The position numbers were made by a program, and so were the translations under genes. Below the pieces are notes generated by a model, which saw nothing but the letters and a program-made list of their open reading frames with translations, had not been told where the DNA came from and searched no databases. Positions 46,001 to 55,354 of a stretch of DNA of 64,000 nt are shown here, one piece after another. The first letter of the stretch is position 1; every line of letters starts with the position of its first letter. Source of the stretch: Acidobacteriota bacterium (lineage in GTDB: Bacteria > Acidobacteriota > Thermoanaerobaculia > Multivoradales > J023); the NCBI GenBank assembly GCA_029263395.1, contig JAJCXO010000221.1:62001-126000 (forward strand), read 5' to 3'.

Positions 46001-49000
46001 GCTGCGCTTCGCGGATTGTCAGTGACTGTCCTTCGACGCTGGGTGCCGTGAACCCAGCCTTGCCCCGGCCACCATCGTTGTTGCTAGCACTGCCGCGAAT
46101 CACAGCGTGAACGGTGTCGCCTTCGGCGAGGGCATCCTCCAACCGCTTGAGAACTACGATGCCGACGCCGCTGCCATTGACTACACCGCGGGCAGCGGCA
46201 TCGAAGGCGCGGGTGTGACCATCCGGTGAATCGATGCCACCTTCCTCGTAGAAGTAACCTTTGACCTCACCGGCATTGATGGTGGCACCCCCAGCCAGCG
46301 CCATTTCACAGTCACCGTGTCGCAAACTCATGCAGGCCAGGTGGATGGCGAGCAACGAGGTAGAGCAGGCACTCTGGACGTTGATGCTCGGGCCCCTCAA
46401 GTCGAGCTTGTAGGACAACTGGGTTGCGAGATAGTCGTGTTGGTTGCCGAGAAGGATCTGCCCCCGGCCTACCGTTTCAACCAGTTTCGAGTCCGCCAAC
46501 AGGGCCTCGAGATAACGGTTGAGACTGACGCCACCGTAAACTCCGATTCTCTGGTCATAGGTGTGCGGATCGTAACCAGCGTGCTCGAGTGCGTGCCAGG
46601 CGCATTCCAAGAAAGCCCGCTGTTGTGGGTCGGTGACCTCGGCCTGGCGGGGCGACATGCCGAAGAAGGCGGCATCGAAGGCCTCCGCCTGCTCGAGGGC
46701 GCCGCGCGCTTTGACGTAACGGGACTCGCTGAGCAGTTGCGGATCGAGACCTGCTGCGAGTAGCTCGTCGTCGGAGAAAAAGCGGATTGACTCGACCCCG
46801 GCGGCCAGGTTGCTCCAGAATTGCTCGATGTCGTTAGCGCCAGGAAAACGACCGGCCATGCCAACGATGGCGATCTCTCGGCTAGCCTCTAGGGAGACTG
46901 TATCTGCAGAGACCCTGCCCGTGGCAACGGACTCCATGCCGTCTTTTGTAGTCCGCGATGCTTCTGGGTCGAGGAAATGGGCCAGAGAGGTGACGGTGGG
47001 AAAGCGGAAGAGATCAACCATCAGCAGCTCCCGCGACAACATGCGTTGCAAGCGGGCGTGGCATTGAGCCATCAGTAGCGAGTGGCCACCAAGATCGAAG
47101 AAGTTGTCGTCAGGACCGATCTGCTCGATGTCGAGCAGATCGCACCAAAGCGAAGCGATACGCTTCTCAAGGCTATCCAGAGGGCTGGCTTTCGAGGTCG
47201 CCAAGTCAGTCTCCGGCGCTGCCAAGACAGCTTCCTGTGCCGCACGCCAGGCCTCGGGTGTTGGCAAGGCTTTACGGTCGAGCTTGCCGGTGGACGCCAG
47301 GGGCCACTCCGCGAGTGCTAGAAAAGCCACCGGCAGCATGTACTCGGTTAGTTTCTCGGCCAAGCTGGCTCTGAGCGCCGCAGCGCTGGGCGTTTGTGAG
47401 CCTTTGGGGATGAAATAGGCGACCAGCCGCTGGTTTTCCGGGGTATCCTGGCGCACCACCACGACAGCTTCACTCACTCCCGGCTGTTCGGTGAGTACTG
47501 TCTCGATTTCTCCCAACTCGATACGGAATCCACGGACTTTGACCTGGGAGTCGGCTCGTCCGAGAAATTGCAGATTGCCATCTGCTAAATAGCGAGCACG
47601 ATCACCTGTACGGTAAAGCCGCATCCCAGGCGACTGAGCAAAAGGGTCCGGCAGATACTGGCGAGCGGTCTGCTTTGCTTGGGCCGAATAACCCACAGAG
47701 AGGCAGTCTTCGCCGATGAAAAGGTCGCCAGGGACGCCGACTGCACAAGGCGCCAGGATGCTGTCGAGCACATGGTAGCGGGCGTTCGAGATGGGTTGAC
47801 CGTAGGGAATCGAAATCCAAAATGGATCGATATCCCCGACAGGAAAATAATTCGACCACACCACCGCCTCCGTTGCTCCACCGAGGCTCACCACTTCAGC
47901 CTTGTCGAACGAGGCTCGGATGCGATCGGGAAGACTCACTGGGATCCAGTCGCCACTCAGGAAGACCAGGCGCAGTGCAGTTTCAGCCATGCCAGGTGTC
48001 GGGAAGAACGGTAGGCACTGCTGTAGGGTGGCGGGTGCCGAGTCCCAGAAGGTCACCGGTTCGTGCTGGAGAATCCTCATCAGAATCTGCGGGTCACGGA
48101 TTTCAGCGCTCGACGCCATGCGGATACTGCCGCCAGCTGCGAGCATGCCGAAGATGTCGTAGACCGAGAGATCGAACGACAACGCGGTGACGAACAACAG
48201 CTGATCGTCTTTTCCAACCGCAAAGCGTTGGTTGACCCAGTGCACAAGATTGATTGCCGGTTGATGGCGCACCATCACACCCTTGGGTCGACCGGTGGAG
48301 CCCGAGGTGAAGATGACGTAGGCAAGGTCTTGCGGCCCAGCGGTCACAGCCGGCGCTGTCTCTGCTTGATCCGTCGCCTGCTCAAGGTCGATGACCTGCT
48401 CTGGCTCCAAGACTGCCAGGGCCTCAATGGATGGTCGACGGGCGACTTCGGTGAGGCAGTGGGTGATGCCGTTAGCCTCGATGATCCAGCGGATGCGGTC
48501 GTTTGGCCAGGTTGTCTCGAGCGGTACGTAAGCGCCTCCGGCTTTGTGAACCGCCAGCACTGCCACGATCATCTCCGGCGAACGATCGAAGTGAACGCCA
48601 ACCAGGACGCTCGGACCCACACCGCGATCAACCAACTCCCAGGCCAGCTGGTTGGCCCGACGATCGAGTTCACCGTAGGACACTTCGCGGCCTTCGAAGA
48701 CCACTGCAACAGCTGCCGGCGAGGTCTCCGCATGGTGCTCGAAGGGTTGGTGCAGCAGCAGCTCCGACGGGTAGGTCGCAGCCGTATCGTTCCATTCTGC
48801 AAGCAGCTGGTGGCGTTCGCTAGCAGCTAGCAGCGGTAACTCGGAGAAAGGTTGCTGAGTATCGACAGTGACCGCATAGAGAAGGTTGCGGAAGTGATTG
48901 CCTAGGCGAGCGATGGTTGCGGCGTCGAACAAGTCGCGGTTGTAGTTGAGGAGAAAACGCAGTCCTTGCTCGGTCTCTGAGGCAAAAATGGTGAGGTCGA

Positions 49001-52000
49001 AGTGTGCTTCCTGCCGCGGGACTTCAAGGGCCGAAACATCGAGGCCCGGGAAGTCGAGGCTCTCGGCTGCCAGGTTCTGGAGCGAAAAGAGGACTTGGAA
49101 CAGTGGCGAGTGGCTCAGATTACGCTCCGGGCTGAGCTCTCCAACAAGGCGCTCGAAGGGCATTTCCTGCTGAGCGTAAGCGCCGAGCATCGTCTCTCGG
49201 GTGTCGGCGAGGAGATGAGGGAAGCTCTGTCCTTCGCCGAGTTGGAATCGCAGCGCTAGGGTATTGACGAAAAGACCAACCAGGCTCTCGGTTTCGCGCC
49301 GCTGACGTCCAGCGATCGGTGTGCCGAGCACTAGGTCATCTTGCCCAGCGTAGCGCCCGAGCAGGGCGGCCCAGGCTGAGAACAGCACCATGAACGGGGT
49401 CGTCCCGGTCGTTCGCCCTAAGTCCTCGAGCTTGTTGCACAGTTCAGAATCGACGACCAACCAACGTCGAGCGCCGTTGAAAGTCTGCAAAGCCGGCCGC
49501 GGGCGATCGAAGGGTAGCTCCAGCACCGTGGGTGCGCCCTCGAGTTGATCTCGCCAGAAAGCCAACATTTCCTCCAGAGTGTCGCCCCGCACCCGTTCCC
49601 GTTGCCATACTGCATAGTCGATGTATTGCACGGACAATGCTTCGAGGGACGGCGTGTTGTTGCCTCTTGCTAATGCGCTGTAGATCGTCGTCAACTCGTT
49701 GGTGAGGACGGCGAGCGACCATACATCGGAGATGATGTGGTGCTGCGTCAACAGCAAGATGTGCTCTAACGGGGCCAGTCGCAGTAGTGTCGTACGCTGC
49801 AACGAGCCCGATTCGAAGTCGAACGGATGCCGCACTTCTTCCCGTCTTCTTAGGTCGCACTCGCGTCGCCGATCGTCTGCGTCGAGGGTGCTGAGGTCGA
49901 TGACAGGCAGTAGGACTGCATCGGCATGCGGAGCAGGACCCGACCGCTGAACCGGACGGCCGTCAACGTCAGCGAAGTGGGTACGTAAGATCTCATGCCG
50001 TCCGATCACGTGACGTACAGCAGTAGCCAGCCATTCGACTCGTATTGGTCCTTTGCATGCATAAGCTCGGGCGATGTGGTAAACCGCGCGATCAGGTATC
50101 AACCGATCGATGAACCACAGTCGTTCCTGGGCGAAAGATAGGGGCAGCCCTTCTCTTTCGCGTCGGACCGGTAACACTGGGGTAGGTTTGGGAGCACCCG
50201 AAGTCCTGACATTCTCGACCATCTTCGCCAACTGGCCGGCAGTGGGATGTTCGAACACGGCACGCAGCGGTAACTCGACGGAGAAGGCCTCTCGTAGGCG
50301 TGAAACGACTTGGGTCGCCAGCAGCGAGTGACCGCCGAGGGCAAAAAAATGGTCGTTCATGCCAATCCGACGAAGACCAAAAACTTCGGACCAGATGGTT
50401 GCGAGGATCTCTTCCACTGGATTGCTCGGCGCAACGTAGTCGGTGGCCTGGTCCCGGCTCTGGGCAATCGCCGACTGCGCTCGATCTGCGAGCGCCCTGC
50501 GGTCCACTTTGCCGTTGGGTGTCAAGGGCAGCTCGTCTACCCACAGCATGGTCGAAGGCACCATGTAATCCGGTAGGCGCGACGCTGCATGGTTGCGCAG
50601 CTCTTCGTCGGTAGCGGCAGAGGATGCAGCGACGACGTGAGCGATCAATTGATGACCTGCCGCCGAAGCTGAGAACACGCCCGCTGCGGCCTGCTTCACG
50701 CTCGGATGCTCTTCGAGAACGGATTCGATTTCTCCCAACTCGATCCGAAAGCCGCGCACCTTGACTTGGTGGTCACTGCGGCCGAGAAACTCGAGCCGGC
50801 CATCGGCGAGACGCCGAGCGAGGTCACCCGTGCGATAAAGACGGGGTTGGGGCCCAGTTGGCGACGGATCGGGAACGAAGTTGACTGCGGTCAACGCCGG
50901 CCTCCGCAAGTAGCCGCGAGCCAGCCCATCGCCGCCGAGGTACAAGTCGCCCGGGATGCCGGCCGCCACTGGGCGCAAACTTCGGTCCAACAAACGGACG
51001 ACGGTATTGTCGATCGGTCGTCCGATCGCCACCGGTCGCGAGGCAAGGAGCGGCTCGGCTGCAACATCGACCCTCTGGCAAGTCGACCAGATGGTCGTCT
51101 CGGTAGGTCCGTAGAGGTTCCAAAGTGAGGCGCACCGCGGTCCCAAGGCTGTTGCCAGCTCGGGCGGTAAAGCCTCGCCGCCGCACATTGCCTTGAAGCA
51201 GGAATTACCTTGCCAGCCGGCCGCCAGCAGCAATCGCCAGGTAGCTGGCGTGGCCTGCATTGCCGTGGCCTGGCAGCTCTCGAGCAATTCCATTAACCGA
51301 TCACCATCGGATGCTTCGTGACGACGTGCAACCACTACCGTGCCGCCGGTGACTAGAGGTAAATAGAGCTCGAGTCCGGCAATGTCGAATGACAGAGTGG
51401 TTACCGCCAGCAGAGTGTCGTCACAGGTCAAGCCCGGCTTTCGAGCCATGGTCTCGAGGAAATTGCCGAGGGCACGATGACGGACCTGGACACCCTTGGG
51501 TCGACCGGTCGAACCTGAGGTGTAGATCACGTAGGCAATCCCATCAGGATGAGCAAGCTCTGAAGAGGTGGATCCGTTACCCGTGATTAGGTCGCAGGCG
51601 TCCTCGAGCAACAAGAGTCGTTGCTCGAGTCCCTTGGGCAATGGGCGAGGTAACAGATCCACGATTTGCCGTTGGCTGAGGAGCAGCGCAGGTTGTGCGT
51701 CTTCGAGCATGAACGTCAAGCGCTCGGCGGGATAGGTCGCGTCGAGAGGCATGTAGGCGCCTCCGGCCTCGAGAATTGCCAACAGACTAACAACCAAGTC
51801 GATAGAGCGTTCGAGGGCCACGGCAACCAGGCTTTCTCCTGTCAGCCCTGTGGACCTCACACCCTGTTGCTTCAAGACTTCTGCCAGGGCTTTGCTACGT
51901 CGGTCGAGCTCACCGTAGCTGATCTGATCGGCGCCACAGACTACGGCGGTTGCGTCTGGGGTGAGAATCGCCTGGCGAGTGAAGAGCGTCGGCAGTGTGG

Positions 52001-55000
52001 TCGAAGAGGGGCGGTCCTGCTGACGATCGTTCCACTCTAGCAGTTGATGGGTTTCGGCCACGCTCAGCGACTGCAACTCCGAAAGCTGCCGTGTTGGGTC
52101 TTCAGCCGCTGCCCGCAATAGGTTCTTGTAGTGCTCTACCATCCGTTCGATGGTGGTGGTGTCAAAAAGGTCCGTGGCGTATTCCCAGATGAGACTGATG
52201 CCTTCGCGACTACCGATGCGCTGCTCGGCGCGTGGTATACAGATGATGTTGATGTCGGACTTTGCCGAGCCATTGTGGCGCTCGAGGACATCGCCGCTCA
52301 GGCCCGAGAATTCCAATGCCGGGACCGCCGAGTCGTGGAAACTGAACATCACCTGGAACAAGGGATTACGCGACAGATCGCGATCGGGTGCCAAACGCTT
52401 GACCAATAGGTCGAATGGCATGTCTTGAAAGCCATAGGCCCCGAGCCAGGTGTCTTGGACCCGTTGCAGCAATTCACCAAAGGTAGGTTCACCCGCCAGG
52501 TTGGTGCGCAACACGAGGGAGTTGACGACCATGCCGATCATCTTTTCGATCTCGCTCGTGCGCCGGTTGGCTGCGGCGGTCCCGACCAAGATGTCGTGAC
52601 TGCCGGAGTATCGATGGAGCAAGGTCTTGAAGGCCGCCAACATTGTGCTGAACAGGGTCACTCCCTGGTCGCGGCCGAGTTGACGCAATCGTTCATAGAA
52701 CTCGAAATCGAGCTCGACCCGCGGCGCGCCGCCGCGAAAGCTATGGAATTTCGGCCGAGGTCGGTCGGTCGGCAGTTCGAGTGCTGCTGGGCTGCCTGCC
52801 AGTTGTTGCGTCCAGTACGCGAGGTGGCGTTCGAGGACTTCGCCCTGCATCCACTCCCGTTGCCAAGCTGAGAAGTCGGCGTATTGGATGGGAGGGTCCG
52901 GTAGCGGCGACGGCAAACCGGCTTCGTAGGCTTCGTAGAGCACTTTCGACTCACGCAGCAAAAGTGCAAACGACCAACCGTCGTGGACGTAATGGAACTC
53001 GACTTGAACCAGGGTGTGATCGTTGGCGTCCATGCGCAGCATCGACCATCGGGCTAAGGGTAGGTCTTCGATTTCGAAGGGCCGACGCAACTCTTCGTGA
53101 ATCAGTTGTTCGGCGTGTTGCTCGCGCTGCTCAGCCGCCAATCGCGACAGATCGATGACCGGCAGTGATACCGCCGTCGAGTCGTCGATCTCTTGCACGG
53201 GTCCACCGTTACGGATCGGGAAGCGAGTGCGGAAGACCTCGTGTCGACGCACAATTTCGGTCAACACCCGTTGGTAGATGTCAGGCCTCATCGGGCCGCG
53301 AAAGCGAAACGTCGCGTTGGCGTTGTAGGCGATGTTGCCTGGCGCCAATTGGTGGAGGAACCACACCCGTTCCGCGGGAAAAGACAGCGGAATAGGTTGA
53401 TCCCGTGGCACTAGCTCGATCGGTGGAAGTACTTCGCCCGGGTCGCCTTTACCGAGCTCGGCGGTCAGTTCTGCGATCGTCGGCGCGGTGTAGATGTCGG
53501 CGAGCGGTACTTCGAACCCCAGGTCTCGGCGTAGTCGCGAGACTAAGCGGCCAGCGAGCAACGAATGCCCACCGATCGCGAAGAAGTGGTCGTGGATCCC
53601 GACCTTTTCGATCCCAAGGAGCTCTTGCCAGATCTTGGCGACGGCCTTCTCAGTCGAGCTCCGGGGCGCCTCGTAGGCCTCGTTTCCGAGATCTTCAGCT
53701 GGCAGTTCGAGCTGTTCCAGAGCCGTCCGGTCGACCTTACCGTTGGGGGTCAACGGAAGCTCCGCCAGCTCGATGATCGCCGTTGGTACCATGTGTGCCG
53801 GCAACCGCTGTTGGAGGCTATCGAGCAGCTGTGGCGTGAGCAGATCACCTCGTGGCACAACGTAGGCGACCAATCGTGCCTCTTCTCGTCCTCGACGGCG
53901 CGCCAGCACAACGCCGGTGCGGACCGTCGGATCTTCTTCGAGCACCGCTTCGATCTCACCCAATTCGATGCGGAAACCACGCACTTTGACCTGGTGGTCG
54001 ATACGGCCCAGGAAGTCGATGTCGCCATCGTGACGAGCACTGACCAAGTCGCCTGTTCGGTATAGGCGTTCCCCCGATCCACGGAATGGGTCGGGCACGA
54101 AGCGCTCGGCGGTCAATGCCGGGCGCCGCAGATAGCCGCGGGCCAGGCCGGGGCCACCAACGAGCAGTTCACCCGGCGTTTCCGGCGCAACCGGTACTAG
54201 GCTGTCATCCACCAGTTGGGTGCAGGTTTTGTCGATCGGTTTGCCGATCGATGGTGGTTTTGTCCCGCTGCTATTGCCTGGTGCCCGGGGGGCGGCGTCG
54301 CCAGCAGTCGAGACCACCGTATCTTCGGTCGGTCCGTAGTGATTGACGACCCGGAACGGAATGTCCGAGGAGGGCGGTTGATGGAGCTTGTCGCCTCCGA
54401 CCAACAACACCTCGAGGGCGAGACCTTGAGGCTGCGGCTCTTGCAGCATGGCTTCGGCAATCGGAGTTGGCAAGAAGCAGCGAGTGATCGCGTGCTCCGC
54501 TAGAAACCGAAAGAGCGCAGCGGGCTCCGCTCGCGTTGATTCAGGCGGAATAGTCAGAGTGGCTCCGGCGGTGATGTAGGGCCAAATCTCCCAGACCGAG
54601 GCGTCGAAGGCGGGGCTGGCAACCTGGGTAGCGCGCTCGCCGGGACCTACGCCGTAACATGTTTGGTGCCAGCTCACGAGGCTGTGGAGACCGGAGTGGA
54701 CGAGCTCGGTGCCTTTGGGTCGGCCGGTGGAACCAGACGTATAAATGACGTAGGCGCGGTGCGCGGGCGTCACGCAACACGGCAAACGCTCCTCACTCTG
54801 GTTTTTGAGGTTGGACCACTCGGTCGAAAGATCGATTCGACGAACCCCAGGAGTCGAATCCTCGGCCAGCCGGTCACCCCAAGTCATCAGGATCTGGATC
54901 TCCGAGTCTTCCAGCATGAAGCGTAGACGACTCGGTGGATCGCTGGGGGCTAGAGACAAGTAGGAGCCACCTGCCTTGAGAACACCAAGTTGTGCGACGA

Positions 55001-55250
55001 TGAGCTCTGCCGAACGATCGAGTGCTACCCCGACCAACACTTCGGCACCAACTCCGAGTTGCCGCAAATGATGGGCCAATCGGTTCGACCATCGGTCGAG
55101 TTCACAATAAGTCAAACAGCCATCTTCGGTGACCAACGCCACTGTGTCAGGCGTTCGTGTCGCTTGCGTCGCGAAGAGTTCCTGGACGCACGTAGCGTTG
55201 GTGGAGGTATCCAACGAGTTTCGGTTTGATAGGTGTTGGCTCTTCCGCAT
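42999..55250 (-). CDS. Hybrid NRPS-PKS line A: A-T-C-A-T-C-A-T-KS-AT-ACP-TE
   Basis: A 4083-aa complete assembly line. Domains: A1 (TSGSTG ~172), T1 (GGHSL ~560), C1 (~753, FHYVHDG: first His of HHxxxDG is Phe), A2 (~1245), T2 (~1640), C2 (~1839, HHIISDV: final Gly is Val), A3 (~2318), T3 (~2722), KS (~2795-3225, SACSTS, EGHGTGT, KTNIGHL), AT (~3310-3610, GHSLGE, HAFHS malonyl type), ACP (GGSSL ~3738), TE (~3790-4045, GGASMGG ~3867). Hand-aligned pockets: A1 DAWFLGHVVK (leucine-like), A2 DILQMGLIWK (close to glycine DILQLGLIWK), A3 DLYDFSLVWK (cysteine-like, almost the same as the last A domain of line B). No starter C domain and no ketoreductase. An in-frame TGA nine bases before the ATG fixes the start. 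The expected product is a tripeptide extended by malonate. Confidence 0.96.
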   Translation of the reverse strand: MRKSQHLSNRNSLDTSTNATCVQELFATQATRTPDTVALVTEDGCLTYCELDRWSNRLAHHLRQLGVGAEVLVGVALDRSAELIVAQLGVLKAGGSYLSLAPSDPPSRLRFMLEDSEIQILMTWGDRLAEDSTPGVRRIDLSTEWSNLKNQSEERLPCCVTPAHRAYVIYTSGSTGRPKGTELVHSGLHSLVSWHQTCYGVGPGERATQVASPAFDASVWEIWPYITAGATLTIPPESTRAEPAALFRFLAEHAITRCFLPTPIAEAMLQEPQPQGLALEVLLVGGDKLHQPPSSDIPFRVVNHYGPTEDTVVSTAGDAAPRAPGNSSGTKPPSIGKPIDKTCTQLVDDSLVPVAPETPGELLVGGPGLARGYLRRPALTAERFVPDPFRGSGERLYRTGDLVSARHDGDIDFLGRIDHQVKVRGFRIELGEIEAVLEEDPTVRTGVVLARRRGREEARLVAYVVPRGDLLTPQLLDSLQQRLPAHMVPTAIIELAELPLTPNGKVDRTALEQLELPAEDLGNEAYEAPRSSTEKAVAKIWQELLGIEKVGIHDHFFAIGGHSLLAGRLVSRLRRDLGFEVPLADIYTAPTIAELTAELGKGDPGEVLPPIELVPRDQPIPLSFPAERVWFLHQLAPGNIAYNANATFRFRGPMRPDIYQRVLTEIVRRHEVFRTRFPIRNGGPVQEIDDSTAVSLPVIDLSRLAAEQREQHAEQLIHEELRRPFEIEDLPLARWSMLRMDANDHTLVQVEFHYVHDGWSFALLLRESKVLYEAYEAGLPSPLPDPPIQYADFSAWQREWMQGEVLERHLAYWTQQLAGSPAALELPTDRPRPKFHSFRGGAPRVELDFEFYERLRQLGRDQGVTLFSTMLAAFKTLLHRYSGSHDILVGTAAANRRTSEIEKMIGMVVNSLVLRTNLAGEPTFGELLQRVQDTWLGAYGFQDMPFDLLVKRLAPDRDLSRNPLFQVMFSFHDSAVPALEFSGLSGDVLERHNGSAKSDINIICIPRAEQRIGSREGISLIWEYATDLFDTTTIERMVEHYKNLLRAAAEDPTRQLSELQSLSVAETHQLLEWNDRQQDRPSSTTLPTLFTRQAILTPDATAVVCGADQISYGELDRRSKALAEVLKQQGVRSTGLTGESLVAVALERSIDLVVSLLAILEAGGAYMPLDATYPAERLTFMLEDAQPALLLSQRQIVDLLPRPLPKGLEQRLLLLEDACDLITGNGSTSSELAHPDGIAYVIYTSGSTGRPKGVQVRHRALGNFLETMARKPGLTCDDTLLAVTTLSFDIAGLELYLPLVTGGTVVVARRHEASDGDRLMELLESCQATAMQATPATWRLLLAAGWQGNSCFKAMCGGEALPPELATALGPRCASLWNLYGPTETTIWSTCQRVDVAAEPLLASRPVAIGRPIDNTVVRLLDRSLRPVAAGIPGDLYLGGDGLARGYLRRPALTAVNFVPDPSPTGPQPRLYRTGDLARRLADGRLEFLGRSDHQVKVRGFRIELGEIESVLEEHPSVKQAAAGVFSASAAGHQLIAHVVAASSAATDEELRNHAASRLPDYMVPSTMLWVDELPLTPNGKVDRRALADRAQSAIAQSRDQATDYVAPSNPVEEILATIWSEVFGLRRIGMNDHFFALGGHSLLATQVVSRLREAFSVELPLRAVFEHPTAGQLAKMVENVRTSGAPKPTPVLPVRREREGLPLSFAQERLWFIDRLIPDRAVYHIARAYACKGPIRVEWLATAVRHVIGRHEILRTHFADVDGRPVQRSGPAPHADAVLLPVIDLSTLDADDRRRECDLRRREEVRHPFDFESGSLQRTTLLRLAPLEHILLLTQHHIISDVWSLAVLTNELTTIYSALARGNNTPSLEALSVQYIDYAVWQRERVRGDTLEEMLAFWRDQLEGAPTVLELPFDRPRPALQTFNGARRWLVVDSELCNKLEDLGRTTGTTPFMVLFSAWAALLGRYAGQDDLVLGTPIAGRQRRETESLVGLFVNTLALRFQLGEGQSFPHLLADTRETMLGAYAQQEMPFERLVGELSPERNLSHSPLFQVLFSLQNLAAESLDFPGLDVSALEVPRQEAHFDLTIFASETEQGLRFLLNYNRDLFDAATIARLGNHFRNLLYAVTVDTQQPFSELPLLAASERHQLLAEWNDTAATYPSELLLHQPFEHHAETSPAAVAVVFEGREVSYGELDRRANQLAWELVDRGVGPSVLVGVHFDRSPEMIVAVLAVHKAGGAYVPLETTWPNDRIRWIIEANGITHCLTEVARRPSIEALAVLEPEQVIDLEQATDQAETAPAVTAGPQDLAYVIFTSGSTGRPKGVMVRHQPAINLVHWVNQRFAVGKDDQLLFVTALSFDLSVYDIFGMLAAGGSIRMASSAEIRDPQILMRILQHEPVTFWDSAPATLQQCLPFFPTPGMAETALRLVFLSGDWIPVSLPDRIRASFDKAEVVSLGGATEAVVWSNYFPVGDIDPFWISIPYGQPISNARYHVLDSILAPCAVGVPGDLFIGEDCLSVGYSAQAKQTARQYLPDPFAQSPGMRLYRTGDRARYLADGNLQFLGRADSQVKVRGFRIELGEIETVLTEQPGVSEAVVVVRQDTPENQRLVAYFIPKGSQTPSAAALRASLAEKLTEYMLPVAFLALAEWPLASTGKLDRKALPTPEAWRAAQEAVLAAPETDLATSKASPLDSLEKRIASLWCDLLDIEQIGPDDNFFDLGGHSLLMAQCHARLQRMLSRELLMVDLFRFPTVTSLAHFLDPEASRTTKDGMESVATGRVSADTVSLEASREIAIVGMAGRFPGANDIEQFWSNLAAGVESIRFFSDDELLAAGLDPQLLSESRYVKARGALEQAEAFDAAFFGMSPRQAEVTDPQQRAFLECAWHALEHAGYDPHTYDQRIGVYGGVSLNRYLEALLADSKLVETVGRGQILLGNQHDYLATQLSYKLDLRGPSINVQSACSTSLLAIHLACMSLRHGDCEMALAGGATINAGEVKGYFYEEGGIDSPDGHTRAFDAAARGVVNGSGVGIVVLKRLEDALAEGDTVHAVIRGSASNNDGGRGKAGFTAPSVEGQSLTIREAQRLAAVAPETVGYVEGHGTGTPVGDPIEVAALTQAFRSGTEKRGFCALGSVKTNIGHLDAAAGVAGLIKTVLALKHQQIPPSLHFQAPNPEIDLGRSPFYVNTSLTPWPVNDSPRRAGVSSFGIGGTNVHLVLEEAPASPPVTESRPAQLLLLSAKTPTALAAAATNLGNHLQNLEGVELADVAYTLGVGRRAFDERRFVVCRDSGTATTSLTESHSSRRAEAKVTPIFMFPGQGSQYAGMGAELYRHEPTFRASVDECCDLIQPKLGTDLRRLLFPIGGGTEEDDLEFEQTAIAQPALFIVELSLARLWMEWGVQPAAMIGHSLGEIVAACLAGVVSLNDALRLVVRRGQLMEEMQAGDMLAVGLSEKETRDWLSSEGTHLSLAAVNSPAACVVAGEVETLCALRQKLGERNIEAKQLHTSHAFHSRMMEPMVARFTSEVANVELRPPKIPYVSNVTGGWITAAQATDPGYWGDHLRQTVRFADGMTKILEVPNRVLVEIGPGRQLCTLARQHSTKTNIQAAVTTLPHPQDRGDDYTTLLTAAGKLWTAGAAIDWSAFWAGERRQRVPLPLYPFERKRYWPKTLPQTIAPGFSAAQPPPPSTVALGESSDPQQLSPTSPWDAQLTPTQQAVAEIWQGMLGVDQVAVHDDFFDLGGSSLMALQLAAGLRRAMGIELPASFLLQAPTLGALAELVDQAAGSGGKIESSCLIRLQTGVGRPLFMVHQVGGHAYTFRALARELGPSQPLYALRSLGLEEGEKPLRSIADMATQYLELIRGVAPRGPYLLGGASMGGMVAFEMARQLEADGEQVALLTLMDTPCLDQMPLREGHAEAVAAAFPVRLPIPIDELRTVADEEQIDYATAVASREGTLPATFDASEVRRHAAVILANMEALYEYTPRPYDGSLLYFRARERRAGDPPRPELPWIELAESGVETIRVQGNHMTMHELPNLSDMAQHLRLAITLRQEPPALARRPARRNESATVDCAEVPQPMAAEGVLT

Positions 55251-55354
55251 ATTCCGATCTCAGTAATTTCGGTGTAAACGGCTTCCTGCCCGTAGACGAC
55301 CTCGTCGCCTACGCTCGCCCAGCCCACCCCCGGACGCTAGTGATGTCGGGTCGC

